NCBI GenBank assembly: GCA_964558665.1
Contig: CAZLFA010000002.1
Coordinates: forward strand, 65,324-129,323
DNA from: CAZLFA01 sp964558665
Lineage (GTDB): Bacteria; Desulfobacterota; Syntrophia; Syntrophales; PHBD01
Direction of reading: 5' to 3'
DNA length: 64,000 bases
Shown: in pieces, positions 54,496-63,700 of the stretch
Position numbering within the stretch: position 1 is the stretch's first letter
How the letters are laid out: every line of letters begins with the position of its first letter
Notes under the pieces: model-generated
Databases searched by the model: none
What the model saw: the letters and a program-made list of their open reading frames with translations, nothing else
Told to the model about the DNA's origin: nothing
Program-made: the position numbers and the translations under genes

Positions 54496-54689
54496 AGAAA
54501 GAATATAATTTTTCAAAGGGGGAGAGGGGTAAGTTTTTCAGGCCGGATATTCAGTTGAATGTGCCCGTTTATCTGGAGCCGGATGTGAAGAAATATTTCC
54601 CCGATTCAGATGCAGTGAATGAAGCGCTCCGTTGTTTGCTGCCTTTGTTAGGAAAAAAGAAAACAAAACCCTCCGCGAAGCATATCTAA
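54492..54689 (+). CDS. BrnA-like antitoxin, module 1
   Basis: A 65-residue protein directly overlapping the toxin gene. It has a basic N-terminus (KKEYNFSKGERGKFFRPDI), a strand QLNVPVYLEPDV and helices like the ribbon-helix-helix antitoxins paired with BrnT. It should neutralise the toxin and repress the operon. Confidence 0.72.
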   Translation: MKKEYNFSKGERGKFFRPDIQLNVPVYLEPDVKKYFPDSDAVNEALRCLLPLLGKKKTKPSAKHI

Positions 54690-54701
54690 TATTATTTGCC
54701 A

Positions 54702-54852
54702 GTTCGGCGATGACCCCTGGATATCCTGCGATGAGAATCCGTGCACCTGTAATTTCAGCGCCTGGACTTATGCCAGGGAAAGAATCAGTGAGATGTTCAG
54801 ACAGGCAAAAGAAAGTGATTCAACCGGTACCAGGCGGAGGAAAAAGAAGTGA
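54702..54852 (+). pseudogene. Fragment of the HD-gene 3' end
   Basis: FGDDPWISCDENP and the following 36 codons repeat the last 50 codons of the HD gene, ending with TGA at 54850-54852, without a start codon or the HD domain. It is the second half of repeat R1. Confidence 0.75.
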
Positions 54853-55351
54853 ACGAAAAAATAACTGAAACGGCAATATAACGGCAATAAAATACATAAT
54901 GAAGACCTTCACCTGAAATAGCCGCGATTCCTAGTTTGTCGCCCCGCATGGCAGCAAACTTTCTGCTTAGGCCTTTTCCCTGCCTTCCTGGTAAGTATTT
55001 CTTTTCTCACTTCTCCAATTTCGATAATATTTTGATCCACTCGATAGCTTTGGTTTTATCTCTGGAATCATGGATTATCTCTGGAAATCCTACTGATTCG
55101 CCTTTGTCATTCTTCTCGTACTTCAGAATTCTCACCAGCTAAGTCGTGATTTCGCACTGGCCGAAAGGTGAGTTGCCGGGCGGAGCAGCAAAGACCAGAT
55201 ATAGTGTCAACAAACTTCGGTATTGCCTGTGTGATGTACTTTATAGAAATTGTGAGAGATGTGTTCACATCATATTTCTCTACGCGCATCCACGCCGATG
55301 ATAAATAATAATTTCCCTTGTAGTGTGTATAAATATATGTATAATTAATCC
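54853..55351. other. Inter-module DNA with repeat R2 copy 1 and gene remnants
   Basis: Repeat R2 copy 1 covers 54880-55014. A minus-strand frame at 55007-55135 (GTG start, VRILKYEKNDKGESVGFPEI and on) and one at 55107-55289 overlap in different frames and each look partly protein-like, as in a decayed gene with a frameshift. I cannot name it. Confidence 0.45.
54880..55014 (+). repeat. Direct repeat R2, copy 1
   Basis: About 135 bases, including GCCGCGATTCC-AGTTTGTCG and GTAAGTATTTCTTTTCTCAC, repeated at 55926-56062 with few differences. The two copies flank the second BrnT/BrnA module. Confidence 0.8.
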
Positions 55352-55621
55352 ATGCAATTCATATGGGATGAAAAGAAACGGCAATCAAACTTGAAAAAGC
55401 ACGGCCTGGATTTCAAAGATGCGCATTCGACATTCGCCGGCGCCATCTTCACTTTTGCCGATACCAGGTATGACTATGGAGAAAATAGTTTCGTAACACT
55501 TGGATTGCTCGGTATTGATGTAGTTGTTATTGTCCACACCGAATATGAAGATGAAATTCGCATTATCTCCATGAGAAAAGGAACGAAAAATGAGCAAAAA
55601 ATCTACTTTGAAAACATCTAA
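55352..55621 (+). CDS. brnT: BrnT-family toxin, module 2
   Basis: An 89-residue toxin: MQFIWDEKKRQSNLKKHGLDF, a central ADTRYDYGENSFVTLG and DEIRIISMRKGTKNE, the complete BrnT pattern. Divergent from module 1 in sequence. It overlaps the antitoxin gene by 32 bases. Confidence 0.9.
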   Translation: MQFIWDEKKRQSNLKKHGLDFKDAHSTFAGAIFTFADTRYDYGENSFVTLGLLGIDVVVIVHTEYEDEIRIISMRKGTKNEQKIYFENI

Positions 55622-55877
55622 TCGGTTTGATGAATATCCTGAAATCACCCAGACGGATATTGACCGTGCCCGTTTCCGCGTCAATCTTCAAGATGCACCC
55701 CGCAAGCAGCGAGTCAATATTATGCTCGATACCGGCATCATTGCCTTTTTTAAGGCTAGAGCAGGCAAACGCGGTTATCAGACGCTGATTAATACGGCAC
55801 TGAAAAAGGCAATTTATAATGAGGAACTTGAAACGACACTTCGCCGCATCTTAAGGGAAGAACTGAAGACTTCTTAA
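55590..55877 (+). CDS. brnA: BrnA-family antitoxin, module 2
   Basis: A 95-residue antitoxin with a conserved DRARFRVN-type segment and a C-terminal ribbon-helix-helix domain (QRVNIMLDTGIIAFFKARAG, then GYQTLINTALKKAI). It neutralises BrnT by direct binding and autoregulates. Confidence 0.88.
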   Translation: MSKKSTLKTSNRFDEYPEITQTDIDRARFRVNLQDAPRKQRVNIMLDTGIIAFFKARAGKRGYQTLINTALKKAIYNEELETTLRRILREELKTS

Positions 55878-55925
55878 CACCCCCTTGATCTAGAAACACC
55901 TTGAAACAAAAGGCAACAATTAATT

Positions 55926-56062
55926 TAACGGCAATAAAAGACAAAATAAAAACCTTCACCTGAATAGCCGCGATTCCCAGTTTGTCGCCCCGCATGGCAG
56001 CAAACTTTCTGCTTCGGCCTTTTCCATGCCTTCCTGGTAAGTATTTCTTTTCTCACTTTCTA
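55926..56062 (+). repeat. Direct repeat R2, copy 2
   Basis: Second copy of the 135-base repeat at 54880-55014. Its end abuts the control region of the ARPP-1 cluster. Confidence 0.8.
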
Positions 56063-56111
56063 CAATAAGGTTGCAGATAAATTAGCGCAAAAACCTGCAT
56101 AAAAAATAATG

Positions 56112-56127
56112 CGACATACGTATGTCG
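56112..56127. promoter_or_regulatory. Perfect palindrome, candidate WYL-regulator operator, site 2
   Basis: CGACATACGTATGTCG, flanked by AAAAAATAATG as at 45837-45852 upstream of the WYL gene. It lies 163 bases upstream of the ARPP-1 gene. Confidence 0.6.
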
Positions 56128-56289
56128 TTGCGCTCTTGAATTATTCCTGAACAACAAATAAGGTTGCACCGAAACTAAGAGTTGGTCGTGAAAAAAAGTT
56201 AACGGCCATGTATCGCCGGGTAATTCCGGCGACTTATTTTTTTGAGAGCGGTCGATAAGGCTGAGAGGTTGACCGGGAAAGGGGGACCA

Positions 56290-57273
56290 ATGAACGAGAT
56301 TGTCGGCAATTATGTCTCCGGCATGCAGTTGGGGGAACTGCAGTTGTATGAAAACATCGGTATTGTTCCGCTGTTTGCGGGTGGCGAGAACGGCTTCGCC
56401 TACCTTACGATGAAGGAGGCAATGGATCAGGAACTTATGCGGGTGATGGAGATCAGCGAAGGCGGCTCCGTTCCGGAACTGAGAGTGATAAACAAGGCGG
56501 ACATGCCGGTGCTGATTCTCGACGGCGAGGAGCTTATGGGCGCCAAGCAGAACAGGGTACTTAACACCAGCATCCTGCTCAAGGCCATGTCCGATACGGT
56601 CATCCCCGTGAGCTGTACCGAGCACGGGCGCTGGTCGTACCGGTCGCGCAGTTTTGAAGACTCCGGCATCATGATGTCGCACAAACTGAGGCATATCAAG
56701 ATGGCCTCGGTGAAGAGATCGCTGGAGCTGGGCGGGCGCCATGCATCGGATCAGGGGGCCATCTGGGACGGCATTGCAGAGCATGCGGTCCAGCACAATG
56801 TGCATTCGCCGACGGGGGCAATGAAGGACATACATGAATCGCGGGTGGAAGACCTCACCAACTGTATGCGGCATTTTCCTCGCCAGCCACGGCAGAAGGG
56901 CCTCATGGCGCTGGTGAACGGCAGGGTTGCCGGCATGGATGTCATCTCAAGGGAAGGGGCATTCAGCGTCCTCCATGAGAAGCTGGTAAAGAGCTATGTG
57001 ATCGACGCCATGATCCAGAAGAAAGCGAGGCATGCGGCGCCGTCACTGGATAAGGCACGCGCTTTCCTGGATAAAATCAGGAAGTGCGGCGAGCAGCAGT
57101 ACCAGTCGCCGGGGCACGGTTTCGACTACCGGTACGAGGGAAGGAATCTGGTAGGTTCCGCCCTGGTTCATGAAGATCATGTCATTCACATGGCGTTCTT
57201 CATGGAAGACAGGCCGGACAACGCCGGAGATATGTCAGGCAGTTCCAGGAGGAGGCAGTTCAGGTCAGGGTAA
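56290..57273 (+). CDS. ARPP-1 domain protein (DUF6569 family)
   Basis: A 327-residue protein. The N-terminal 200 residues match my memory of ARPP-1 (ARG and rhodanese-phosphatase-associated) domains: GELQLYENIGIVPLF, LTMKEAMDQ, the core VLILDGEELMGAKQNR (about residues 70-85), VSCTEHGRW and a C-terminal ALVNGRVAGMD. The family's biochemical role is not established; it was proposed from genome context with ADP-ribosylglycohydrolases and phosphatases, and both are encoded just downstream here. GGGGGACCA precedes the ATG at 56290. There is no signal peptide. Confidence 0.82.
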   Translation: MNEIVGNYVSGMQLGELQLYENIGIVPLFAGGENGFAYLTMKEAMDQELMRVMEISEGGSVPELRVINKADMPVLILDGEELMGAKQNRVLNTSILLKAMSDTVIPVSCTEHGRWSYRSRSFEDSGIMMSHKLRHIKMASVKRSLELGGRHASDQGAIWDGIAEHAVQHNVHSPTGAMKDIHESRVEDLTNCMRHFPRQPRQKGLMALVNGRVAGMDVISREGAFSVLHEKLVKSYVIDAMIQKKARHAAPSLDKARAFLDKIRKCGEQQYQSPGHGFDYRYEGRNLVGSALVHEDHVIHMAFFMEDRPDNAGDMSGSSRRRQFRSG

Positions 57274-57353
57274 TCACATATGCCGGGGCGGCGGTCCGGT
57301 TGAACCTGCCGTTCCGGTCCATCCGCAATTCAACCAAAGGGGGGGGCACAATC

Positions 57354-58031
57354 ATGAAAAAAAACTTCATCAGAATTTTTACACTGTTGTTTGCCGTCGT
57401 CTGCATCCTGCAGGGATGCTCCCTGCCCAACCAGCCGTATGTCAGGAAGGAGCCGCTGGAGACCATGCCCATGAAGGTGGCCCGCTATGACACACCTGAT
57501 CTCCGGGTCTATTCGACAGGGGGAATGATCAGCGCAATCGTCGTCTCGGGTGTGCTCCTGGGAGCCGTCGGCGCCGGTCTGGGCTATGTCATTCACCATG
57601 CGGCATCGACTCAGTCTCCCGACCCTGCTCTGCCGGATTTCGGGAAGATGGTCATGGCCTCCTTCGTAGAAAGGTCGAAGAAGGAGATAACCGGCTGGCC
57701 TGCGGTAACGGTCGAGGATAAGACCATAAAAGAGGGCGAGGGAGACAAAACCCGCTATGCCGTCGAGATCAAGGTGGAGGACGTTCGGATCGAGGTCAAT
57801 TCAGGCCTGATAACCGAGACCGTCATCACGATGAAAAACAGAGGCGGCGATATAGTCTGGCAGAAGGGCTATGTGTATGATGCGACCTGGAACAGCAGAC
57901 AGAGCACATACGACAAGCTGAAGGCCGACAACTACAAACTGTTCAAGGAGGAGGCTGCTTTTGCGGCAGAGAAGACGGTTACGGACTTCATCGAACACTT
58001 CAAGAGCAGTCAGTTGGCATCAGTCAAATGA
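57354..58031 (+). CDS. Lipoprotein with glycine-zipper segment, unknown
   Basis: A 225-residue protein with a lipobox (VVCILQGCSLPNQ, Cys21), a hydrophobic Gly-rich stretch (ISAIVVSGVLLGAVGAGLGY, about residues 61-80) and a C-terminal domain with DFGKMVMASFVERSKKEI and IKVEDVRIEVNSGLI. AAAGGGGGGGGC precedes the ATG. The C-terminal domain may be a surface-exposed sandwich. Within this cluster it would place a component in the envelope. Family not recognised. Confidence 0.7.
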   Translation: MKKNFIRIFTLLFAVVCILQGCSLPNQPYVRKEPLETMPMKVARYDTPDLRVYSTGGMISAIVVSGVLLGAVGAGLGYVIHHAASTQSPDPALPDFGKMVMASFVERSKKEITGWPAVTVEDKTIKEGEGDKTRYAVEIKVEDVRIEVNSGLITETVITMKNRGGDIVWQKGYVYDATWNSRQSTYDKLKADNYKLFKEEAAFAAEKTVTDFIEHFKSSQLASVK

Positions 58032-58090
58032 GAGGGACGGTATTGCCTATGTTGAAGATGCAGAGTATGGATATGCAGAGGAGGGGCAAT

Positions 58091-58633
58091 ATGGAGAAGG
58101 TGCCTTTCAGCCACAGTTACTGGGTAGTGCCGGGGAGATTCCTCGCCGGGTTCTATCCGGGCGACCGCTCGGCAATCGTCATGGACAGAAAACTGGAAGC
58201 GCTTCTCGACTGCGGCATACGCCATGTCATCAATCTCATGGAAGAGAATGAACTGGATATATGTGGCGAACTCTTCATGCCGTACCATTCGCGGATCACA
58301 TGGCTGGGAGCGGAGCGCGGGGTGAGAGTTACATGCGAGAGGATTCCCGTCAAGGATCTGGGTGTCCCCTCGCAAAAGACCATGAAGTCAATCCTGAACA
58401 GCATTGACGCTTCCCTCGGTGCGCATCTGCCTGTGTATGTCCACTGCTGGGGAGGCGTGGGCAGGACGGGAACGGTGGTGGGCTGCTGGCTGGCGCGCCA
58501 TGGCCATGCGGAAGGGGAGGGCGTACTCGGAAGGATAATAGAACTGCGCAGCAATGAAGCGAAGGCGCACCGTGCGTCACCTGAAACCGGGGCACAGCGG
58601 AATATGATTCGCATTTGGCACAAAGGCGAGTGA
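58091..58633 (+). CDS. Dual-specificity/tyrosine-phosphatase-like protein
   Basis: A 180-residue Cys-based phosphatase. The P-loop is HCWGGVGRTGT with catalytic Cys119 and Arg125; the general-acid Asp is probably D89 in VKDLGVPS. AGGAGGGGCAAT before 58091 favours this start; an in-frame ATG at 58028 overlapping the lipoprotein stop would add 21 residues. Such DSP-like enzymes accompany ADP-ribosylglycohydrolases in proposed nucleotide-repair or conflict systems and may act on ADP-ribose-1''-phosphate or phospho-substrates. Confidence 0.85.
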   Translation: MEKVPFSHSYWVVPGRFLAGFYPGDRSAIVMDRKLEALLDCGIRHVINLMEENELDICGELFMPYHSRITWLGAERGVRVTCERIPVKDLGVPSQKTMKSILNSIDASLGAHLPVYVHCWGGVGRTGTVVGCWLARHGHAEGEGVLGRIIELRSNEAKAHRASPETGAQRNMIRIWHKGE

Positions 58634-58919
58634 AAAGTACCATGCTATGCCCCCCTTTCTTAAAGGGGGCTCGGGGGATTTAGATTCCACTTGTCATTGT
58701 GAACGAAGTGAAGCAATCTTCTTTTAGCGGGTATCAGGTGTTCTTTCAATGTTGTCATACCCGCGAAAGCGGGTATCCAGAAACCATGTTAAGAAGGCCC
58801 CGGAGAATTTTAATTCCTCAATATAACCCCCTTTTTTAAAGGGGGCTTCGGGGGATTTTTAATATATCTTGTCATTGCGAACGAAGTGAAGCAATCTATG
58901 TTTTCGAGAAGGAGGCAAA
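58634..58919. repeat. REP-like repeat cluster within the ARPP-1 locus
   Basis: Units include CCCCCCTTTCTTAAAGGGGG with GGGGGATT (about 58650-58680), CATACCCGCGAAAGCGGGTA with TCCAG (58760-58781), a second CCCCC/GGGGG unit (58827-58858), and two copies of GAACGAAGTGAAGCAATCT (about 58700 and 58880). They separate the phosphatase from the ADP-ribosylglycohydrolase gene, which may thus have its own promoter. Confidence 0.7.
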
Positions 58920-59690
58920 ATGCTCGGAGCTATAGCGGGAGACATAATCGGGTCGATATATGAATTTCACAACATCAAAACAACTGACTTTGAGCTTTTC
59001 CCAAAGCGGTGCTTCTTCACTGACGACACGGTTCTGACCGTGGCCCTGGCAGAGGCCATTCTTTATGACAAAGACTATGTACAACTCATGAAGCAGTATT
59101 ACCGGCAATATCCGAATGCCGGCTATGGCGGGTCTTTCCATAAATGGGCAAGGTCAAACAACAGCGCTCCCTACAACAGTTGGGGCAACGGTGCCGCCAT
59201 GAGAATCAGCCCCGTAGGCTTCGCCTTCAATACCCTGGATGATGTTTTGAAGCAGGCGGTTAAATTTACCGAAGTCACACACAACCACCCGGAAGGAATC
59301 AAGGGTGCACAGGCAACAGCTTCTTCCATCTTCCTGGCACGCCAGGGCAAATCGAAGCAGGAAATCAAGGCATACGTGGAGCAAACCTTCAGCTATAACC
59401 TCTCACGGACACTTGATGAAATCAGACCGGTCTACAGATTCAACGAGTCATGCCAGGAGACAGTTCCTGAGGCAATCACCGCCTTTCTGGAATCAACAGA
59501 CTTCGAAGATGCCATGCGCAAGGCCATCTCTCTCGGCGGAGACAGCGACACCCTTGCCTGCATCACAGGCGGGATTGCCCAGGCTTTTTACGGCGGCGTC
59601 CCCAAATCAATCGCCGATGAGGTTTACAATAAATTGGATGACCATTTAAAAACGATAACGCTTTCTTTCATGGATAAATACTGTCCTTAA
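58920..59690 (+). CDS. ADP-ribosylglycohydrolase (DraG/ARH family)
   Basis: A 256-residue cytosolic hydrolase removing ADP-ribose from proteins or nucleic acids with a two-metal site. Motifs: GAIAGDIIGSIYE at residues 3-15, the metal ligands TDDT (34-37), GNGAAMRISP (about 87-96), and the second metal site GGDSDT (about 206-211). All metal ligands are intact. GAGAAGGAGG lies just upstream of the ATG. Its presence beside ARPP-1 and a phosphatase matches the gene grouping that gave ARPP-1 its name. Confidence 0.93.
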   Translation: MLGAIAGDIIGSIYEFHNIKTTDFELFPKRCFFTDDTVLTVALAEAILYDKDYVQLMKQYYRQYPNAGYGGSFHKWARSNNSAPYNSWGNGAAMRISPVGFAFNTLDDVLKQAVKFTEVTHNHPEGIKGAQATASSIFLARQGKSKQEIKAYVEQTFSYNLSRTLDEIRPVYRFNESCQETVPEAITAFLESTDFEDAMRKAISLGGDSDTLACITGGIAQAFYGGVPKSIADEVYNKLDDHLKTITLSFMDKYCP

Positions 59691-60148
59691 ATATGTCATT
59701 TAAAGCTACTACTATGTCATACCCGCCCTCGACTAGGTCTTGGGCAGGCTCCAGCGGGTATCCATCGCACTTCCGATGTTGTCATACCCGCGGAAGCGGG
59801 TATCCAGTGCCTTGCCGATATGGTCATACCCGCCCCCGATCAGGTCGAGGGCAGGCTCCAGCGGGTATCCAGAACTTATTGGTTAAGAATGTTTTTGTAA
59901 CCCCCTTTCCTAAAAAGGGCATGTGTTGTAGTGTCATTCTGAGCGTAGCGAAGAATCTGGTTTAGATCCTTCGTCGCGTTGCTCCTCAGGATGACCAGTC
60001 ATCCGGTCATTCTGAGCGCAGCGAAGAATCTATGTAATACTAAACCCCCTTTCCTAAAGGGGGCTTCGGGGGATTTTAAAAATCATATAGTCATTGCCGG
60101 CCCTTGGCCGGCGCGGCAATCCCATAGTAAGAAATAGGAGGCTTAACC
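59691..60148. repeat. REP-like repeat cluster between the ADP-ribosylglycohydrolase and a small gene
   Basis: Several CATACCCGC...GCGGGTATCC units (about 59717, 59783 and 59824) and CATTCTGAGCGTAGCGAAGAATCT-like units at about 59934 and 60007, plus a CCCCC/GGGGG unit at 60045-60075. No gene is seen. Confidence 0.7.
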
Positions 60149-60379
60149 ATGCCCGACAGAATACTGACAATCGAAGAGTGCGAGAAGAAAATAACCGAAG
60201 CCGGTACCTTCCGGGAAAAAGACCTATTCCGGAGGCTCATCGAAATCATCCATGAAGAAGATGTAATGCTGATGATCAACGACGACGGACCGGAACCGCA
60301 CTATTATGCCCTGGAAATCGGAAAATCAGTCCTCAAACCTATAATAACCGGCACACGGAATGATGTAAGATTGATATAG
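60149..60379 (+). CDS. Small acidic protein, unknown
   Basis: A 76-residue frame with AGGAGGCTTAACC before the ATG. It is acidic and probably helical at the N-terminus (TIEECEKKITEAGTFREKD) with a C-terminal strand region (HYYALEIGKSVLKPII). Well-placed ribosome-binding site argues for a real gene. No family recognised. It sits at the edge of the AT-rich tract. Confidence 0.55.
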   Translation: MPDRILTIEECEKKITEAGTFREKDLFRRLIEIIHEEDVMLMINDDGPEPHYYALEIGKSVLKPIITGTRNDVRLI

Positions 60380-60750
60380 TTATAATTAAGCGTATCTTTG
60401 TTTTGATATCATGAAAGTCGCAAATACTGAGTATAATGACCACGAACACACATATACTATACCTTTTCGGAATATATTGGAGCAATATATATAAAATTAA
60501 CTATAATTTTGAAAGGAATTGATAATATATGCCTATTGTGTTAATAGAGCAGCGAATTTCAGGCACAAGCACCACCTAGATCATTTCGTTAAATATCTCC
60601 ATATAATAAAGAAATTCTCGTGATGAAAGCGTGAAATATTAAAATCATACGCAAATATTTTTACGATTATTTCTAAACAATTTAGCTTCTTACTCGGGTA
60701 ACATTAACTCATTTAGTATTGGAGCAAGTGCTTAGGACGAGATAAATAAT
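60380..60750. other. AT-rich leader of the SNF2 gene
   Basis: The base composition drops sharply to AT-rich here. A 16-codon frame (60529-60579, AAAGGAATT upstream) may be a decayed gene start. The rest appears non-coding and should hold the promoter of the large helicase gene. Confidence 0.4.
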
Positions 60751-63700
60751 ATGGATGATAAAATATTCGAGCCTGGTAACCGTGTGAGAGTAAAAAAAGA
60801 TCCAGGCCGTATCGGTGTCTTAACAGGTAAAATAAAGGAACGTGGTGATCTGGTTCTTCGTCAAGTATTTTTCCCAGATATAACGCAATATATTCCTGAA
60901 GATCAGATTGAATGTCTTCCCGATGTTTCAGATGCAATAGAGCTTCTGGCCTCTGGTAAACTTGGTCGTGTTTCTGATCTACGTCGAAATTTAACACATA
61001 TAAGGTTAAGTGGAAAATTGGCCAATCTGATCTATAGTATGGATACAACACATACTGACTTTTATCCTTATCAGTTCAAGCCTGTCGTAAAATTCCTTAA
61101 CGCACCGAGCAATGGTATGCTTATCGCTGATGAAGTGGGTCTTGGTAAAACAATTGAAGCAGGTTTAATTTGGACAGAGCTAAGAAGTCGCTATGACCTG
61201 CGTAGAATAATGGTTTTATGTCCAGCAATGTTAAGAGATAAATGGAAAGAAGAATTAGGAAGTAAATTTGGGATTAAAGCAGATATTCAAAACGCGAAAG
61301 ATGTATTATCAACACTAAAAAAATCTCTACAAGAAGGTTCTCTGTCAAGTTTTTCAATAATAGGTAGCCTGCAAGGTTTAAGACCACCGCGATCATGGAA
61401 AGAACATGAAAAGAGTGTCAATATTAGTGCGCGCCTAGCTGCATTTCTTGAAGATCATGCAGATGAGGAACCTCTCATTGATTTATTAATTATTGATGAA
61501 GCACATTATATGCGCAATGCAGATACCGTGACTTCTCAACTAGGAAGATTATTGCGTCATGTGTCAGAGTATATTGTTCTTTTATCTGCCACACCAGTAC
61601 ATCTTAGAAGTGGCGATCTTTATCAGCTTCTCAATCTTGTAGATGAAGATACTTTTAATCAGCCAAGCTTGTTTGATGAAATTTTAAACGCTAATGCGCC
61701 GCTGATAGAAGTTAGGGATGCTGTTATGTCAAGGAAAGTAGACCCTGAAAAGATAAAGGATTTATTAGAAAGTGCGTCGCAGCATCCATATTTGAAAAAC
61801 AACAGACAGCTTCAATCCATTCTTGAAAACTTTCCGAGCAATGAGCAACTTTTGAGTGATCAATATCGCAGTAATTTTGCTTATCGGTTGGAGAAAATGA
61901 ATCTTTTAGGGCATGTTGTAACAAGGACCCGCAAACGCGAGGTAACAGAGTGGCGTGTCATGAGAGAAGCCGTAGCGGAGATAATTCCATACACAGAAGC
62001 AGAAAGGGAATTTTATAATGCAGTTACAAATCTAGTCAGAAAATTTTGCATGACATATGAGAAGCATGAAGGGTTTCTCCTTGTAATGCCGCAAAGGCAG
62101 ATTGCCAGTTCAATGGCCGCAGCTTTAAGAGAATGGCAAAGCAGGGGTATCGAATATGAACAGCAATTTTATGAAGACTTTGGTCACCAGGATGAAGATT
62201 CAGAGGAAAAGCAGGGACCGGTTGTCGCTGAAATCACAAAACGAGCTTATGTATTAGCTGATTTAAATGAATTAATTAGGAATGATTCGAAATATTTAAG
62301 GCTTAGAGAAATACTTAAGGAACATCTTAAGAAATATCCAGATGAGAAAATCGTACTATTTTCTTATTTCCGCCCAACGCTCAGGTATCTCAAAGAACGT
62401 TTAACGGAAGATGGTATTAGTGCAATTATTCTTATGGGTGGCGAAAAAGATAAATCTGATGTTCTTCATCAATTCATGTCATCAAGTGGTCCCAGCTTGC
62501 TTTTGTCATCAGAGGTAGGTAGTGAAGGTATTGATCTACAGTTTGCCAGGGTGGTCATAAATTATGATTTACCCTGGAATCCCATGCGTGTTGAGCAGCG
62601 TATCGGCCGTCTCGATCGCCTTGGCCAAAAATCACCCAAAATTCTTATATGGAACCTTTTTGCTGAAGATACAATTGACGCAAGAATCTATGAGCGCCTC
62701 TACGAGCGAATGAAGATATTCGAAAAGGCATTGGGAGGATTAGAAATCATTTTGGGTGATGAAATCAAAAAACTTACCCTAGATTTGCTTAGTGGAAATC
62801 TTACACCTGAGCAGGAAGCTCATCGGATTGAGCAAACGGCTTTAGTCTTGGAAAACATTAGGCACCAGGAAGACCAACTTGAAGAAGAATCCGCCAATCT
62901 GGTTGCACTTGGTGATTACGTGATGAATCAAATCAAGGCAGCTCGCGAATTGAACAGAGTTATCAGTGGACACGACCTTTGGATTTACGTGAAAGATTTT
63001 TTCCAGAAATATTATCCTGGTGCCGAGTTTAAAAAGCACGAAAAAGAAGCGTTAAACGTTAGTATTAATCTGTCTTCAGATGCGAAATACGATCTGGAAG
63101 AATATTCCAGAAGTACAAAAATATTGCATATGACACAGCTTACACGTGCATCGTCGTCTCCAGTACAATGCAGGTTTGAAAACAGAGTAACTATGACTAC
63201 ACCTGGAAAACTTGAGTTGATCAGCCAGTTTCATCCCCTGGTTCGTTTCGTTAGTTCGCGACTGAATGAACTCGAAGAATCATATTACCCTGCAGTAAGC
63301 ATCTCCATTTTTCATAACGAACTGCCGCAATACATACGAGGGGTATATGTATTTACTATACAGCGATGGACATCGAGCGGTCTTCAGGACAGAGAACAAA
63401 TCTATTTTTCCGCAAAAAGAATAGATGATGGGAGCCAAAATATAAATGAAGATGAAGCTGAGAAATTGGTTACGACAGCTGCTTTACATGGACGCGACTG
63501 GTTGGAAGCCGCAAATTTAATTGACTGTAATAAAGCGGCCGCTATTGCTGAATCGCTGATGTTATTTTCAGACAACAAATTCACGGAATTTGAGCAACAA
63601 AAAGAAGCAGAAAACAATGATCGAGCTGATTTACAAGAAAGAACTCTTGAGCAACATCTTGCAAATCAACTAAGCAAGCTTGAAATAATAAGAGACTCGC

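Larger units (their letters stand above)
55878..56289. other. Intergenic region: repeat R2 copy 2 and ARPP-1 control region
   Basis: Holds R2 copy 2 (55926-56062) and the palindrome at 56112-56127, then a leader to the ARPP-1 gene. No gene is seen. Confidence 0.55.

Noticed and set aside
58654..60077. The CCCCC...GGGGG units as transcription terminators
   Set aside because: They recur as near-identical copies with the same flank (GGGGGATTT) and include no consistent T-tract, so they fit an interspersed repeat family better than dedicated terminators.
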